Of a DNA stretch of 64,000 nucleotides, positions 1-9,900 are shown one piece after another; within the stretch, counting starts at the first letter, position 1, and every line of letters begins with the position of its first letter. The DNA is from Neobacillus jeddahensis (GTDB lineage Bacteria > Bacillota > Bacilli > Bacillales > Cytobacillaceae), in NCBI RefSeq assembly GCF_000612625.1, contig NZ_CCAS010000013.1:26520-90519 (forward strand), in the 5' to 3' direction. Made by a program: the position numbers and the translations under genes. Under the pieces are notes generated by a model that searched no databases, was not told the DNA's origin, and was given only the letters and a program-made list of their open reading frames with translations.

Positions 1-251
1 TCCTATATAAATGCTGGATTCCTGAAAAGATGCGAGCAGGTGTCTCAGCTTGGATTCTATTTCTGTTCGTTCTGTCACTAGCGACGATGTCGAGTGTGCT
101 TTGGGAAATTTATGAATATGTTGGTGATTTGACATTAACACATACGATGCAAAGAGGTGGAAATCAGGATACGATGGAGGATTTACTTTGTGGTCTATCC
201 GGCGGTTTACTTATAGCTATTTATTCCCTTTTTAGAAAAGAAAAAGTGTAG
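1..251 (+). CDS. Membrane protein, 3'-terminal part, DUF2238/YjdF-like
   Basis: The reading frame is open to the left edge (first full codon at position 3), so the true start lies outside the window. An internal ATG at 30 is not needed as a start. The visible part holds one hydrophobic segment followed by a conserved LWEIYEY motif, then GGNQDTMEDL and a C-terminal hydrophobic helix. The same motifs in the same order occur in the next gene (LWEVYEF, GGNKDTMTDL), so the two are tandem paralogues. They lie 11 bp apart and are probably one operon. The WE..E and DTM.DL pattern resembles YjdF/DUF2238 inner-membrane proteins. The function is unknown. Confidence 0.75.
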   Translation, partial: LYKCWIPEKMRAGVSAWILFLFVLSLATMSSVLWEIYEYVGDLTLTHTMQRGGNQDTMEDLLCGLSGGLLIAIYSLFRKEKV

Positions 252-262
252 AGGTGATTTGA

Positions 263-835
263 ATGAACCGGAAGCTTGTCATTCTATTTAGTACCTTATA
301 TGTTATTTTCATGGCTGTTTTGGCAGTCTATTACTATCAAAATGAGGATTCCTTTAAATCAACTGTAGCAATTGGGGGGATTATATGCGGGGCTATCCCC
401 CTTATCTTAGCCTTTTTCACTAAACTTCAATTCAATTTACCGATTGTCCTATCTTATTTAATCTTCTTGATCGGATCACAATATTTCGGCTCGATACTAG
501 GTTGGTATGGCCTTGGTTGGTGGGACACTTTCATGCATTTCATTAGCGGTGCCATCCTTGCCTTTTCAGGTATTGCCTTATATGAAAGACTCATCCATAG
601 AAATGCAGGTGAGGCTATTTCACCGTGGTTTGTGTTTCTCTTTACTCTTTCGTTTGCAGCATTGGGCGGTGTACTTTGGGAAGTGTATGAGTTTAGCTGT
701 GACCAATTGATTGGTATGACCTTACAAGGCGGAGGTAATAAGGATACCATGACCGATTTAATTGCGGATTCATTAGGCGGTCTTGTCATTGCCATTTGGG
801 CTGGCATTCGCACGAATAAGAAGATTAAGAAATGA
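263..835 (+). CDS. Polytopic membrane protein, DUF2238/YjdF-like, paralogue of the preceding gene
   Basis: A 190-aa protein with about six hydrophobic segments. It begins behind a GAGGTGATTTGA ribosome site immediately after the previous gene. Polar motifs between helices are WWDTFMHF, LWEVYEF and GGGNKDTMTDL. These acidic and His residues in membrane loops are shared with the upstream paralogue and are typical of DUF2238-type proteins. No transport or catalytic activity can be assigned. A strong hairpin with a T-run follows the stop codon, so the pair forms a transcription unit that ends here. Confidence 0.8.
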   Translation: MNRKLVILFSTLYVIFMAVLAVYYYQNEDSFKSTVAIGGIICGAIPLILAFFTKLQFNLPIVLSYLIFLIGSQYFGSILGWYGLGWWDTFMHFISGAILAFSGIALYERLIHRNAGEAISPWFVFLFTLSFAALGGVLWEVYEFSCDQLIGMTLQGGGNKDTMTDLIADSLGGLVIAIWAGIRTNKKIKK

Positions 836-840
836 CAGGG

Positions 841-871
841 AAAAGGTACGTCTTAGTCGACGCACCTTTTT
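841..871. terminator. Bidirectional intrinsic terminator
   Basis: AAAAGGT pairs with ACCTTTTT and CGTC pairs with GACG around a short loop. It sits between the convergent membrane-protein operon and the aspartokinase gene, with T-runs on both strands. Confidence 0.85.
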
Positions 872-878
872 ATTGATT

Positions 879-2240
879 TTATGCGGTTACTGCCATAAAG
901 AATTCCTCATATAAAGCCTGAACAGCTCTTTTTTCATCGACTTCCTTAACCCCAAACATCATACTTACCTCTGAGGAGCCTTGGTTAATCATTTCAATAT
1001 TAACCGAAGCCTTTGCTAATGCCTTGGATGCTTTTGCCATTGTCCCAACGTTCTGACGCATCCCCTCTCCAACCACCATAATAAGTGCAAGACTATGTTC
1101 GATTTTCACTTCATCCGCATGTAATTCTGTCTTAATTCGCTTAATAATCTTTGCCTCCATGTTAACATCTAACTGATTTTCTCTTAAAATAATCGAGACA
1201 TCGTCAATACCAGATGGCGTATGTTCATAGGAGAGACCTTCATCCTCTAAAATTCCTAACAGCTTTCGGCCAAAGCCAATTTCTCTATTCATTAAGTATT
1301 TGCTAACATATATACTACAAAACCCTTGATCGCTGGCAATACCAATAACCGGACCGTTGATGTTATCACGTACATTCACTATTCTTGTTCCTGGTGCATT
1401 CGGATTATTTGTATTCTTTATTTGAACTGGTATACCAGCTTTATATGCTGGAACAAGTGCTTCATCATGCAATACGGTAAAGCCGGCATAGGACAATTCA
1501 CGCATTTCACGGTAGGTTAATTCCTTTATCTCTCTTGGCTGGCTCACAATTGTTGGATTAACAGAGTAAACAGCATCCACATCTGTAAAATTTTCATATA
1601 AATCTGCCTTTAGCGCGTTAGAAAGAATAGAACCTGTAATATCAGAACCACTCCGCGAAAAAGTACACACTTCACCTGTTTCACTATAGCCAAAAAAACC
1701 AGGAAAGATTAAAATTCCAGGATGTTGACTGAGTGCAAACAGCCGGTCATAGGATTCCAGTAAGACTTGGGCATTACCTGGTTCATTACTTACTAACAGA
1801 CCTGCCTCTTTAGGATCAACATAGTAAGCCTCTACTCCTTGCTCACGAAAATAAGCAGCCACCAATTTTGCATTATTATCCTCACCACTCGCCTTCAGTA
1901 AATCGATAAATCGGTCAGGTTTACTTTTATTACTCGCAACTCTTACCATTAAATCGTCATAGATTTCGGCCATGACCCGATCTGGAAGTGCTAATTCCTC
2001 CGCAATGGCTGCATATCTTTCGATAACCTCTTCAAGCCTGATTTGAGGATTTTTATTCGCTAAACAAAGTTCAGCAACTTCAATTAATAAATCAGTTACC
2101 TTTGAATCATCTGAAAATCTCTTGCCAGGTGCTGATACGACGACAACTTTTCGTTCGGGATCTGATAAAACAATCTGAAATACCTTTTCAAGTTGCTTCC
2201 CCGATGCTAAAGAGGATCCGCCAAATTTAATAACCTTCAT
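879..2240 (-). CDS. thrD: Aspartate kinase, class III-like (YclM/ThrD type)
   Basis: A 453-aa monofunctional aspartokinase that phosphorylates aspartate, the first step towards lysine, threonine, methionine and diaminopimelate. The N-terminal kinase motif KFGGSS is at residues 5-10, and the SGSDITGS motif lies near residues 200-207. The C-terminal part (about residue 300 onward) has the two ACT regulatory segments. Length and N-terminal sequence match Bacillus YclM (aspartokinase III, about 454 aa) rather than LysC or DapG. The ATG start follows AAGGGGATGTATCA. The leader is too short for a lysine riboswitch and none is visible. It is monocistronic. Confidence 0.9.
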   Translation of the reverse strand: MKVIKFGGSSLASGKQLEKVFQIVLSDPERKVVVVSAPGKRFSDDSKVTDLLIEVAELCLANKNPQIRLEEVIERYAAIAEELALPDRVMAEIYDDLMVRVASNKSKPDRFIDLLKASGEDNNAKLVAAYFREQGVEAYYVDPKEAGLLVSNEPGNAQVLLESYDRLFALSQHPGILIFPGFFGYSETGEVCTFSRSGSDITGSILSNALKADLYENFTDVDAVYSVNPTIVSQPREIKELTYREMRELSYAGFTVLHDEALVPAYKAGIPVQIKNTNNPNAPGTRIVNVRDNINGPVIGIASDQGFCSIYVSKYLMNREIGFGRKLLGILEDEGLSYEHTPSGIDDVSIILRENQLDVNMEAKIIKRIKTELHADEVKIEHSLALIMVVGEGMRQNVGTMAKASKALAKASVNIEMINQGSSEVSMMFGVKEVDEKRAVQALYEEFFMAVTA

Positions 2241-2366
2241 TGATACATCCCCTTATCTATCAAAAATATAATCTTAATTTTATTACAATTCCGAAAATAT
2301 TCAAGTGTTTTTTCCTTCTCCAATGCACATTTGTCCTTGTATAAAAGACTGTGGAATAAATACAAA

Positions 2367-2403
2367 AGAAAAAACAGTAATTTCCCTAAGAAAACCACTG
2401 TTG
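2367..2403 (-). terminator. Terminator of the Nudix gene
   Basis: On the minus strand AACAGT pairs with ACTGTT, with additional inner pairs, followed by a T6 run. It lies just downstream of the Nudix hydrolase stop codon. Confidence 0.65.
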
Positions 2404-2456
2404 AACTTGTTATATCAAAAATTAACTATACTACCAAGGAGGATAGCATCCTTAAA

Positions 2457-3071
2457 TTAACGGATAATTTCAATAAAATGGGCAAGAATCCTAGCAGTTA
2501 GTCCCCAGATTGCCCTATCACCATATCGATAAAAATATTCCTCCAATCCTCTTGCTCGCCATTGGTATTTTTCACCACCAGGAATCAGATCAAATGGAAA
2601 ATTTTCCTCTGGTTCTGCTTTAAATTGGACTCGATAAATTTCTGGATTATTCTTCATAAAAAAAGCTAACGGTACAGTAAAGATCTCTCCTACCTCTGAT
2701 GGGTTTGGCGAAATTCGGTCAGGTTTTTTAATATAGCCAACATACGGATAGAGAATCATTCCAAACGGAGAAATCATATAATCAAGTGGGTAAACATCCG
2801 ATATATCTTCTTCATCAATTCTTAATTCCTCAACCGTCTCACGTACAGCGCCACCTTTTTCATCTAAATCCTCCGGGTCAATTCTTCCTCCCGGAAAACA
2901 AATCTCTCCTGGCTGCCGTCTTAATTCAAGGGAACGAACCTCAAACAAGATATGAATTCCATCTTCTTTTTGAAGTAGTGGAATCATAACCGCATATTTT
3001 GAAAATCTCTCACTGCCTAAAATCTTAGGGGTATGCACTTTCAATTTTTGTAAAACCGGATCTAATTCCAT
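2457..3071 (-). CDS. CoA pyrophosphatase-type Nudix hydrolase (NudL/YeaB-like)
   Basis: A 204-aa Nudix hydrolase. The UPF0035-type motif specific to CoA pyrophosphatases (EVRS..LRRQPGEICFPGG) is at about residues 44-62. It runs into the Nudix box, with the REtvEE metal-binding core at about residues 77-82. Family members cleave CoA or oxidised CoA to 3',5'-ADP and phosphopantetheine. The canonical Gly after the EE pair is replaced (EELRI), which is common in this subfamily. The ATG is preceded by GAGGTGAAGGC. It is a single gene ending at its own hairpin. Substrate assignment rests on family motifs only. Confidence 0.85.
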   Translation of the reverse strand: MELDPVLQKLKVHTPKILGSERFSKYAVMIPLLQKEDGIHILFEVRSLELRRQPGEICFPGGRIDPEDLDEKGGAVRETVEELRIDEEDISDVYPLDYMISPFGMILYPYVGYIKKPDRISPNPSEVGEIFTVPLAFFMKNNPEIYRVQFKAEPEENFPFDLIPGGEKYQWRARGLEEYFYRYGDRAIWGLTARILAHFIEIIR

Positions 3072-3144
3072 GCCTTCACCTCACTCTATATTCGTAATAT
3101 TATGTTTGTTACTTACTACAATACCATTTTTTATTAGACTATAG

Positions 3145-3175
3145 AAAAAAACAACCCAACAGAAATGAGTTGGAT
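3145..3175 (-). terminator. Terminator of the ABC importer operon
   Basis: On the minus strand AATCCAAC pairs with GTTGGGTT (one G-T pair) around an 8-nt loop, then GTTTTTTT follows. Confidence 0.85.
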
Positions 3176-3237
3176 TGCCCCTGAAGTATGTTTTTTTATT
3201 ATCAATCCCATGATTAGATGCTCGTAACTTTGCTCAC

Positions 3238-4032
3238 TTACGACAATATGGCACGATCACTTGACATTTGTACACCACGAATTCTTTTAAATTCACTTAA
3301 TAAACTTTCAATGGTTAGATTCCATTTATTTTCTTCTGTTACCTCAAAAATCACCTGTCCCTTATCCATCATAATTAACCGATTTCCTAAATCAATCGCT
3401 TGCTGCATATTATGAGTAACCATAAGAGTAGTAAGGTTGTATTTCCTTACAATTTCCTTTGTCAAATTGGTAATTAGCTCTGCCCTTGATGGATCTAGCG
3501 CAGCCGTATGTTCATCAAGTAGTAGAATAGAGGGCTCTGTAAAGGTCGCCATTAATAAGGAAAGTGCCTGCCGCTCCCCACCAGATAGTAAACCTACTTT
3601 CGCTTGTAAACGATTCTCCAACCCGAGATGCAAGGATTCGAGGACTTCACAGAAATAATCACGCCGTTTTTTCGTTACCCCTCTTCGGAATGTACGCGTT
3701 TTATTTCGTGAATAAGCCATTGCAAGATTTTCTTCAATCGTCATACTTGGGGCCGTACCTGCCATCGGATCCTGAAAAACACGGCCAATCATTTTAGAAC
3801 GATTAAATTCGGACACCCCTGTTACATTTTTACCGCCAATTTGCACTTCCCCAACATCTGGAGTTAATACACCTGAAATGATATTCATTAACGTAGACTT
3901 GCCAGCTCCATTACTTCCAATGACGGTGACGAAATCCCCGGGTTCAAGGGTTAAGTTCACATGATCAATAGCTATTTTTTCATCGGGCGTCCCTTCATTA
4001 AAAATCTTATGAATCTGATTTAAGCGTAGCAT
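3238..4032 (-). CDS. ABC transporter ATP-binding protein (TrpX-type importer)
   Basis: A 264-aa ATPase that powers the importer encoded with the permease and lipoprotein upstream. Walker A GSNGAGKS is at residues 39-46. The signature LSGGERQ and Walker B ILLLDEH follow in the usual order. The start at 4032 is chosen because AAGGGGG lies 7 nt upstream. A longer reading from 4050 would place the start inside that ribosome site. The gene overlaps the permease by 26 nt, which implies translational coupling. The three-gene layout matches the ABC_sub_bind class (TrpXYZ-like, sometimes linked to tryptophan), but no T-box or TRAP site is visible here, so the substrate is uncertain. Confidence 0.88.
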   Translation of the reverse strand: MLRLNQIHKIFNEGTPDEKIAIDHVNLTLEPGDFVTVIGSNGAGKSTLMNIISGVLTPDVGEVQIGGKNVTGVSEFNRSKMIGRVFQDPMAGTAPSMTIEENLAMAYSRNKTRTFRRGVTKKRRDYFCEVLESLHLGLENRLQAKVGLLSGGERQALSLLMATFTEPSILLLDEHTAALDPSRAELITNLTKEIVRKYNLTTLMVTHNMQQAIDLGNRLIMMDKGQVIFEVTEENKWNLTIESLLSEFKRIRGVQMSSDRAILS

Positions 4033-5038
4033 GGTGATCCCCCTTTGCATGAGCAGAAGCCTGGATCTGATTCATTCGTTCAGCTTTTCTACGGGCCTTC
4101 CGCTTTTTCTCTCTAGAGCCTTCAATGATTTTCGGTGTAGTAAGTGCAAGAATTACAATGAGGGCAGTAATGAGCTTCATATCACCTGGATCCAAGAAAT
4201 CAACCCGAAGCGCTAAGGTTACGACAATTCGGTAAATGATGGACCCGCCAATAACGGCAAGAGTTGTTCTGGCGATGGTTTTTGTGCCAAATAGGGCCTC
4301 TCCAATAATCACTGATGCTAAGCCGATCACGATCATTCCGATACCCATGCCGACGTCAGCAAATCCTCCCTGTTGGGCAATAAGAGCACCAGAGAAAGCA
4401 ACTAAGGCATTAGATAAACCGAGTCCAAGGACGACAAGGAGGTTGGTGTTAGCAGAAAGACTACGAATCATTCGCTTGTTGTCTCCCGTTGCTCTGACAG
4501 CGAGACCAATTTCCGTTTGTAAGAACAAATCAGTCATGAATTTAATTAAGAACGTGACGAGAATCATAAAGATGAGAATTCCCCATGTTTCGGGCAGACT
4601 ATCCCCAAGACCTACCGAAGTTAAAAGGCTATTGAAAAAAGAATCAATGCCTGTTTTTTCAAAAACTTCACTAATTTTTGTAAAGGCCGTATCCGTATTT
4701 AATAACGGAATATTGGATCGCCCCATGATTCTTAGGTTAATCGAATATAAAGCAATCATCATGAGGATTCCAGAAAGTAAATTATTTATTTTCCCAAACG
4801 TATGGAGAAGTCCCGTCATACACCCAGCTGCAAATCCTGCAAATAAAGCCCCGATTGTTGCTAAAAAGGGGTTGACACCATTCGCGATAAGAATTGCCGA
4901 AATGGCAGCCCCTGTTACAAAACTTCCATCCACCGTTAAATCTGGAAAATCCAGAATCCGAAAGGAAAGATAAACGCCCAGTGCCATAATCGCATATATG
5001 ATTCCTGCTTCAAATGAACCAAAAAGGGCTGTAAACAT
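4007..5038 (-). CDS. ABC transporter permease, BPD_transp_2 family
   Basis: A 343-aa permease with about eight to nine hydrophobic segments, in the branched-chain amino acid/sugar permease fold family. The start at 5038 (MFTALFG) has AAAGG 9 nt upstream. The in-frame ATG at 5047 abuts that AAAGG and could not be served by it. Motifs LDFPDLTVDGSF near residue 30 and the C-terminal basic tail (KKRKARRKAER) are typical of permeases that pair with ABC_sub_bind lipoproteins. It is the middle gene of the three-gene importer operon. The substrate is unknown, possibly an aromatic amino acid. Confidence 0.87.
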   Translation of the reverse strand: MFTALFGSFEAGIIYAIMALGVYLSFRILDFPDLTVDGSFVTGAAISAILIANGVNPFLATIGALFAGFAAGCMTGLLHTFGKINNLLSGILMMIALYSINLRIMGRSNIPLLNTDTAFTKISEVFEKTGIDSFFNSLLTSVGLGDSLPETWGILIFMILVTFLIKFMTDLFLQTEIGLAVRATGDNKRMIRSLSANTNLLVVLGLGLSNALVAFSGALIAQQGGFADVGMGIGMIVIGLASVIIGEALFGTKTIARTTLAVIGGSIIYRIVVTLALRVDFLDPGDMKLITALIVILALTTPKIIEGSREKKRKARRKAERMNQIQASAHAKGDHHATLKSDS

Positions 5039-5130
5039 GAAGATCATCCTTTCTTTATGTCTTTTCGTCTATTTTAATAATCAATAAAAGCTGCTTTCAT
5101 TCCTATGTAAAAATCAAGGAGTTAACCCCT

Positions 5131-5153
5131 AAAAAGGCTTCCTCCTTGAAGCA
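5131..5153 (-). terminator. Intra-operon attenuating hairpin after the binding-protein gene
   Basis: GCTTC pairs with GAAGC around AAGGAG, then CTTTTTAG follows on the minus strand. It lies between the lipoprotein and permease genes. This is a common arrangement that allows more binding protein than permease to be made. Confidence 0.6.
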
Positions 5154-5157
5154 TTGC

Positions 5158-6159
5158 TCATTCATTTCCTTCATAAAACTCGCCTAAGTTCTTCCAATCC
5201 TCATTTACCTTGAGTCCTTGCGTTTCAGCTGCCTTCTTATTAATAACTAGCTTTAGGCTGTTAGGCAATTCAACTGGAATTTCAGACGCCTTCTTCATGC
5301 CGCTTAAAATATCTGCAGCCATTAAACCTGATTGATAACCTAGATCAAAATAGCTAAAGCCACTTGCTGCAACTGCTCCCTTTTTCATAGAGTCCAGTTC
5401 ACCAACGAAAAGGGGTATTTTTTTGCTGTTTGCAACCGAAATAACTGAATCAAGCGCTGTCACAACAGTATTATCCGTTGGGATATAAATAGCATCCACG
5501 CGCCCAACTAATGATTCGGCGGCCTGCTTCACTTCTGCTGTAGTAGAAACCGATACTTCTACAAGTTTAGCTCCCTGTCCTTCAGCAATCTTTTTAACTT
5601 CCTCAATCTGAACAACAGAATTCTGTTCACCAGAGTTATAGATGACACCGATATTCTTTGCTTTCACTTCGTCAGTAATAAAACTAATGGTTTTTTTCGT
5701 TGCTTCCGGATGATTGTCAGTTGTTCCGGTAATGTTTTTCCCCGGCTTGTCAAATGCCTCAACCAATCCTGCCCCAACAGGATCTGTTACCGATGTAAAG
5801 ATAATGGGAATATCCTTGGTAGCATTCAATGCCGCTGTCGCACTAGGAGTTGCATTTGCAAAAATTAAATCTACTTTATCACCCACAAAATTTGTAGCAA
5901 TTGTTTGCGTGTTATTCATATCTGCCTGAGCATTTTGTTCATCATATTTAACTTTAATCCCCTTGTCTTTTAAAGCCTTTTTAAAGCCTTCCGTCGCAGC
6001 ATCTAATGAAGGGTGCGGTGCAAATTGGGTAATCCCCACTTTGAATTCCTTATCCGCGCCTCCCTTTTCCGAACCTCCTGCTGATTCTTTACTACCACAG
6101 CCAGCTAGCAGCAACATTCCTGCCATTGCAATAGAAAATGCCTGAACTCTTTTTTTCAT
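5158..6159 (-). CDS. ABC transporter substrate-binding lipoprotein (ABC_sub_bind/TrpX-like)
   Basis: A 333-aa precursor. A basic N-terminus (MKKR), a hydrophobic segment and a lipobox LLLAGC with the lipidated Cys at residue 21 mark it as a membrane-anchored solute-binding protein. The mature part has the periplasmic-binding fold of the ABC_sub_bind family (GITQFAPHPSLD near the start of the mature protein, TDNTVVTALDS later). The start at 6159 is chosen because AAGGGGG lies upstream and the signal peptide begins there; a longer frame from 6204 adds residues without signal-peptide features. It is the first gene of the importer operon. The ligand is not certain. Confidence 0.88.
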   Translation of the reverse strand: MKKRVQAFSIAMAGMLLLAGCGSKESAGGSEKGGADKEFKVGITQFAPHPSLDAATEGFKKALKDKGIKVKYDEQNAQADMNNTQTIATNFVGDKVDLIFANATPSATAALNATKDIPIIFTSVTDPVGAGLVEAFDKPGKNITGTTDNHPEATKKTISFITDEVKAKNIGVIYNSGEQNSVVQIEEVKKIAEGQGAKLVEVSVSTTAEVKQAAESLVGRVDAIYIPTDNTVVTALDSVISVANSKKIPLFVGELDSMKKGAVAASGFSYFDLGYQSGLMAADILSGMKKASEIPVELPNSLKLVINKKAAETQGLKVNEDWKNLGEFYEGNE

Positions 6160-6328
6160 GTAACTTCCATCCCCCTTGACCTCGTTCAATATAATTATTG
6201 TCAAAAAATTTTTTATATTAAAATTATTCTAGTATCTTTTTGTTTTAAAAGCAATAGAAATGGGGAAAATATTTTTTTGCTTTAAAGCGTATTAGTGAAG
6301 AGAAAACATCAAACCTAAAATTTTCGAC

Positions 6329-6361
6329 AAAAAAAATGCCTTCGTGTAAGTGGAAGGCATT
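6329..6361. terminator. Terminator of the 42-aa ORF
   Basis: AATGCCTTC pairs perfectly with GAAGGCATT around an 8-nt loop, with a T8 run on the minus strand. It lies about 50 nt downstream of the small ORF, which supports that ORF being transcribed. Confidence 0.85.
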
Positions 6362-6409
6362 CAAGCAAGTATATAAAACATGATAAGGAAATGAGTTAAA
6401 TTCTTTATC

Positions 6410-6538
6410 TTACCATTCCCTAGTGTTCTCTAGTAATTGATCAATCTCTACCATTTTCACCATATGACTGTTCTTTTCAGATGTTAGCTCTGATGTGGCC
6501 TCTAGTAATTTATCGATATCAATTAAAATGTTTCCCAT
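6410..6538 (-). CDS. Small hypothetical protein (42 aa) with an internal repeat
   Basis: The ORF is preceded by a perfect GGAGGT ribosome site 6 nt before the ATG and followed by a strong terminator, so it is very likely translated. I do not recognise the family. The protein is acidic and helical, and contains two related segments, IDKLLEAT (residues 8-15) and IDQLLENT (residues 32-39), 24 residues apart, which suggests an internal duplication or a helical hairpin. There is no Cys, no signal peptide and no membrane segment. A role cannot be inferred. It stands alone between the importer operon and the large membrane-protein gene. Confidence 0.65.
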   Translation of the reverse strand: MGNILIDIDKLLEATSELTSEKNSHMVKMVEIDQLLENTREW

Positions 6539-6540
6539 CA

Positions 6541-6907
6541 CAAACCTCCATCAACTGTTACTCCTTACTTGTTATAAGACTATTCGATGGTTCCTTAAAA
6601 AACCTGGGGGTCGTAAAGAAATCAACAAAAAACAAATATCGAGTACTTTTTTAACAGTAAAGATATGATATTATTCACTATTTTTTCCAAAAAGTCAGTT
6701 TACAATGGGGAAGGGAAGGGAATCAGGCAAGTCTTACGATTGAAAATCGGCTTAGTTTCTCTTAATGCGTACAGAAAGCGATAGCTTTCTGTAGCCAAGC
6801 ACAAGACAAGCCGGCGGGAATTTAGATTTTTTAACGGATTAAAAAAAGGTGGGAAACAAAGCGAGTCGGAGTCACTTATATCTGTTTCATAATCGTACAA
6901 AAATATT
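6541..6907. other. Intergenic region with hairpins, no convincing gene
   Basis: About 370 bp without a supported ORF. A perfect 9-bp stem with a GATA loop occupies 6771-6792 (ACAGAAAGC/GCTTTCTGT). G-rich runs occur on the plus strand at about 6705-6722 (C-rich on the minus strand). It could be a long leader of the 42-aa ORF or a small RNA. No riboswitch consensus known to me fits. Confidence 0.4.
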
Positions 6908-6959
6908 GGAGTCTGTCACCTTTGGGGATCGTAATCCCAAGGCAACAGGCTCCTTTTTA
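6905..6959. terminator. Bidirectional terminator below the large membrane-protein gene
   Basis: A long interrupted stem (GGAG.CTGT..CCTT.GGGAT against ATCCC.AAGG..ACAG.CTCC) has T-rich tails on both strands. It directly follows the stop codon of the 1132-aa gene. Confidence 0.8.
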
Positions 6960-6960
6960 T

Positions 6961-9900
6961 TTAATCCCAATTTTTTATTTTCTCGATTATTTTATTCTTT
7001 ATCAGGGTAAAGAAGGTGGACTCCCCCTTTTGTACTTTTTGCTTATGCCATTCATTAAAGCTTGCAACAGTAATTAAGACCATGCCTGCTATTAATAAAT
7101 ATACCCACCATGGCATGTTGCCCCAATATGGTCTGGTTTGCAGGAATACATTTAATAGTAACACCCCTGCCCCAACAAAAAAGTAAGATTTAATACGGAG
7201 AAACATTCCTGTCAGCATAGATACTAATGAAAGTGTTCCTAAAATAATGGCATCATACACGGTATTGCTAGCTAAGCCATCCTGGATTAGGAGCAGAGAA
7301 ACGGAGATTAATACTCCCCATTGGATAGCTTTTATACTTTCAGCATACCTTCCTTTTAGATTTTTTTGAATAAAAATAACCAGTAGAATAAAGGGAAGGA
7401 CAAGTACCTCCCGTTTCCATAAATCCGCAATATTCAACCTATATATGACCGAATAATAGGGCTGTAATAGATAGGTTCCTCCGAGGATGGACATAAATAC
7501 GGATGCACCTACTGGTACTCTTTTTGCCTGCAGCCAGATGGCGATGGCGATGAGGCACCCTGGTAAGGCATGCGTCCAAAGATTTTCTGTGTCAATAAAG
7601 TACATAAACACAAAATATAAGAAGGATACCATTGTATATCCATCAATCTTTGTATCAAGAAGCATTTTCCCATTAGAAACAACCTTTTTGTAAATACTTT
7701 GCCCAATAAAAATCATGAGAATTCCCAAACCACCGAAAAGTAGCATGTTTTCAAGCCCCATTATTTCACTCGAATACGAGAACTCCACTGTTGCAAAAAA
7801 TGCAAATATTAATGGAACCAGCCCAAAAATATCCCATTTTACCTTATGCAAATAGACTAATAATCCCACCACATAGGAAAGGGTTACAAGATATTGAAGC
7901 CCATTATATGGATAGATCAAAAGTGAAAAACCAATCCCAAGCATTGAAAATGACACTAAGTAATAAGTGGTTCGCCTTGCATATTCTCCCTTCACGACCA
8001 ATGAGAATAAAAGAATTAAGCCACTGGTGATAAGAAAATTATATTGTCCTAGGTAATCAGCAAAGACCATATTGATAGCAGTTGTGACAATAAAAAATAA
8101 TGAGGTAAAACAACCATAAAGATAGACTTTAATCTGCCATTCCCGAACGGCATATCTACTACTCAATGCATATACAAAAATGGCTAGAATGAAGCTGTAA
8201 AGTGCAAAATCATGAAAAACAAACAAAGTATAGACCAATGTAAATGGATATACGATGTGTCCGACCCATGCAAAGGCAGACGATAGGACATGATCCCATT
8301 TCCTCCATATAAAAGCAGTTAACAGCAAAATCACAGCTCCTGTTGAGGCGATTAATGAATCAACAGACCGACTAAATGTTATCAGTAGTGAAACAGCATG
8401 TATGATGGAAAAATAGCTAAACAGTACTTCTATGCTAATAAAAAATGGTATCCATTTTATTCCGGTGAGTTTATAAAGATATGTATACATCCCAATTCCT
8501 ATTGTCAATATAGCTGGTTGGACCCATGGTTGATTTAAAGGATCTACTAATACGCAAAAAATAGCCAACGTGTAAAGTATCTGTGCCGTGTACAAGGAAA
8601 GTTTCCCTATTTCTATTTCACCAATCTTATTCCATAGCAAGCTTGAACATAAAACAAAGAGGGCTCCACAGGCAAGATTTACCGGATATCCATAATTAAC
8701 TGCATATACGCCTGAATAGCCAATCATTTCTTCACCAAATGCCATGATCGAGAGACCCCATGCAATCGGTATGACCCAAATCGCTACTTGCTTATATTGC
8801 ACCCTTTCATCAAATTTGTGTAATAAATAAGCAGATATTGATAGTAGGATGAGCATGATCCCTAATTCCCACCACATAAGGAAAGTGAACGATATCAAAA
8901 CAGCAAGCACCATGATACCTATACCAACGTCCTTTGAAGCAGTCTGGAGGATCATGACCCATTTCATTCGACGGAATCCAAAGACACAAAAAAGTAGAAA
9001 TCCAGCTATAAAGACCAAAAGTGGAAAAGGAAAAAATCCAAACGGATGATTAAGTAAGTCAACCGCTTCGAGACTAGTTGATGCAAAAAATAGTGAACTT
9101 AAATAAGGAAAAATCCTCTCTTTACGATTGAAAGCTAAGTATAAGAAATTAGTAGCCATAATAAGATAGGCAAATAGAAGGACAATCGAAGGAGTTCCTG
9201 TCCTAATCAAGAACGCTTCTACGCTTATATAAATAAAGGCAAAGCCAGATAGGACTCCACTTGTATATTGAAATACTTTCTCTAATGAAAATTTATTATC
9301 TAATACTTTAGGAATAAATACCAATCCAAAGGCCAAGGATGCATAGAATATCGCGCCAATCTGATCTAGAGCGCTATGCTCGATCACTTGATAGGCACCA
9401 TAAACAAGCATAATCGTAAAGATAAAATGATATTCTTTCCTGCCACTCACATATATCATCGACAAATAGATGATTCCTGTTAAAAGTAAATTAAAGCCAT
9501 GGATCACCTCATTATCGTAGATAAAAAGCATCGTTAGGGTTGAAATGATTAGATGTATTTGGATATAGGGAACCATTTCCTGAGTAAACAATTTGAGAGC
9601 TACCCTGTCCTTTAATCTTTGGTAAGCAATAATGAAGATGGTATTAATTATCACTATTCCTAAATAATAAAAATCGGTTCTAAGGTTCAATGCTGCCAAT
9701 AAAAAGCTTAATCCTATTGATAATGAAACATACGTAAACCAAACAAATAATCTAGAATTTAGTTTCTTAGCAAGGAAGATGTAAATCGTAATTGGAACCA
9801 GGCTACCTAGCATGCCAAGTAAATAGCGTCCCTCTCCATTGACAGACAGATATGGGCCTAAAAGTTCGAACCATCCTAGTGAAAGGATAAATATAGGTAG

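Noticed and set aside
5158..6204. Tryptophan T-box control of the TrpX-like importer
   Set aside because: The region upstream of the lipoprotein gene has no T-box sequence or terminator/antiterminator pair, so the tryptophan link remains only a family-based guess.
6700..6900. 66-aa minus-strand ORF in the intergenic region
   Set aside because: No ribosome site and an unlikely composition; hairpins are a better description.
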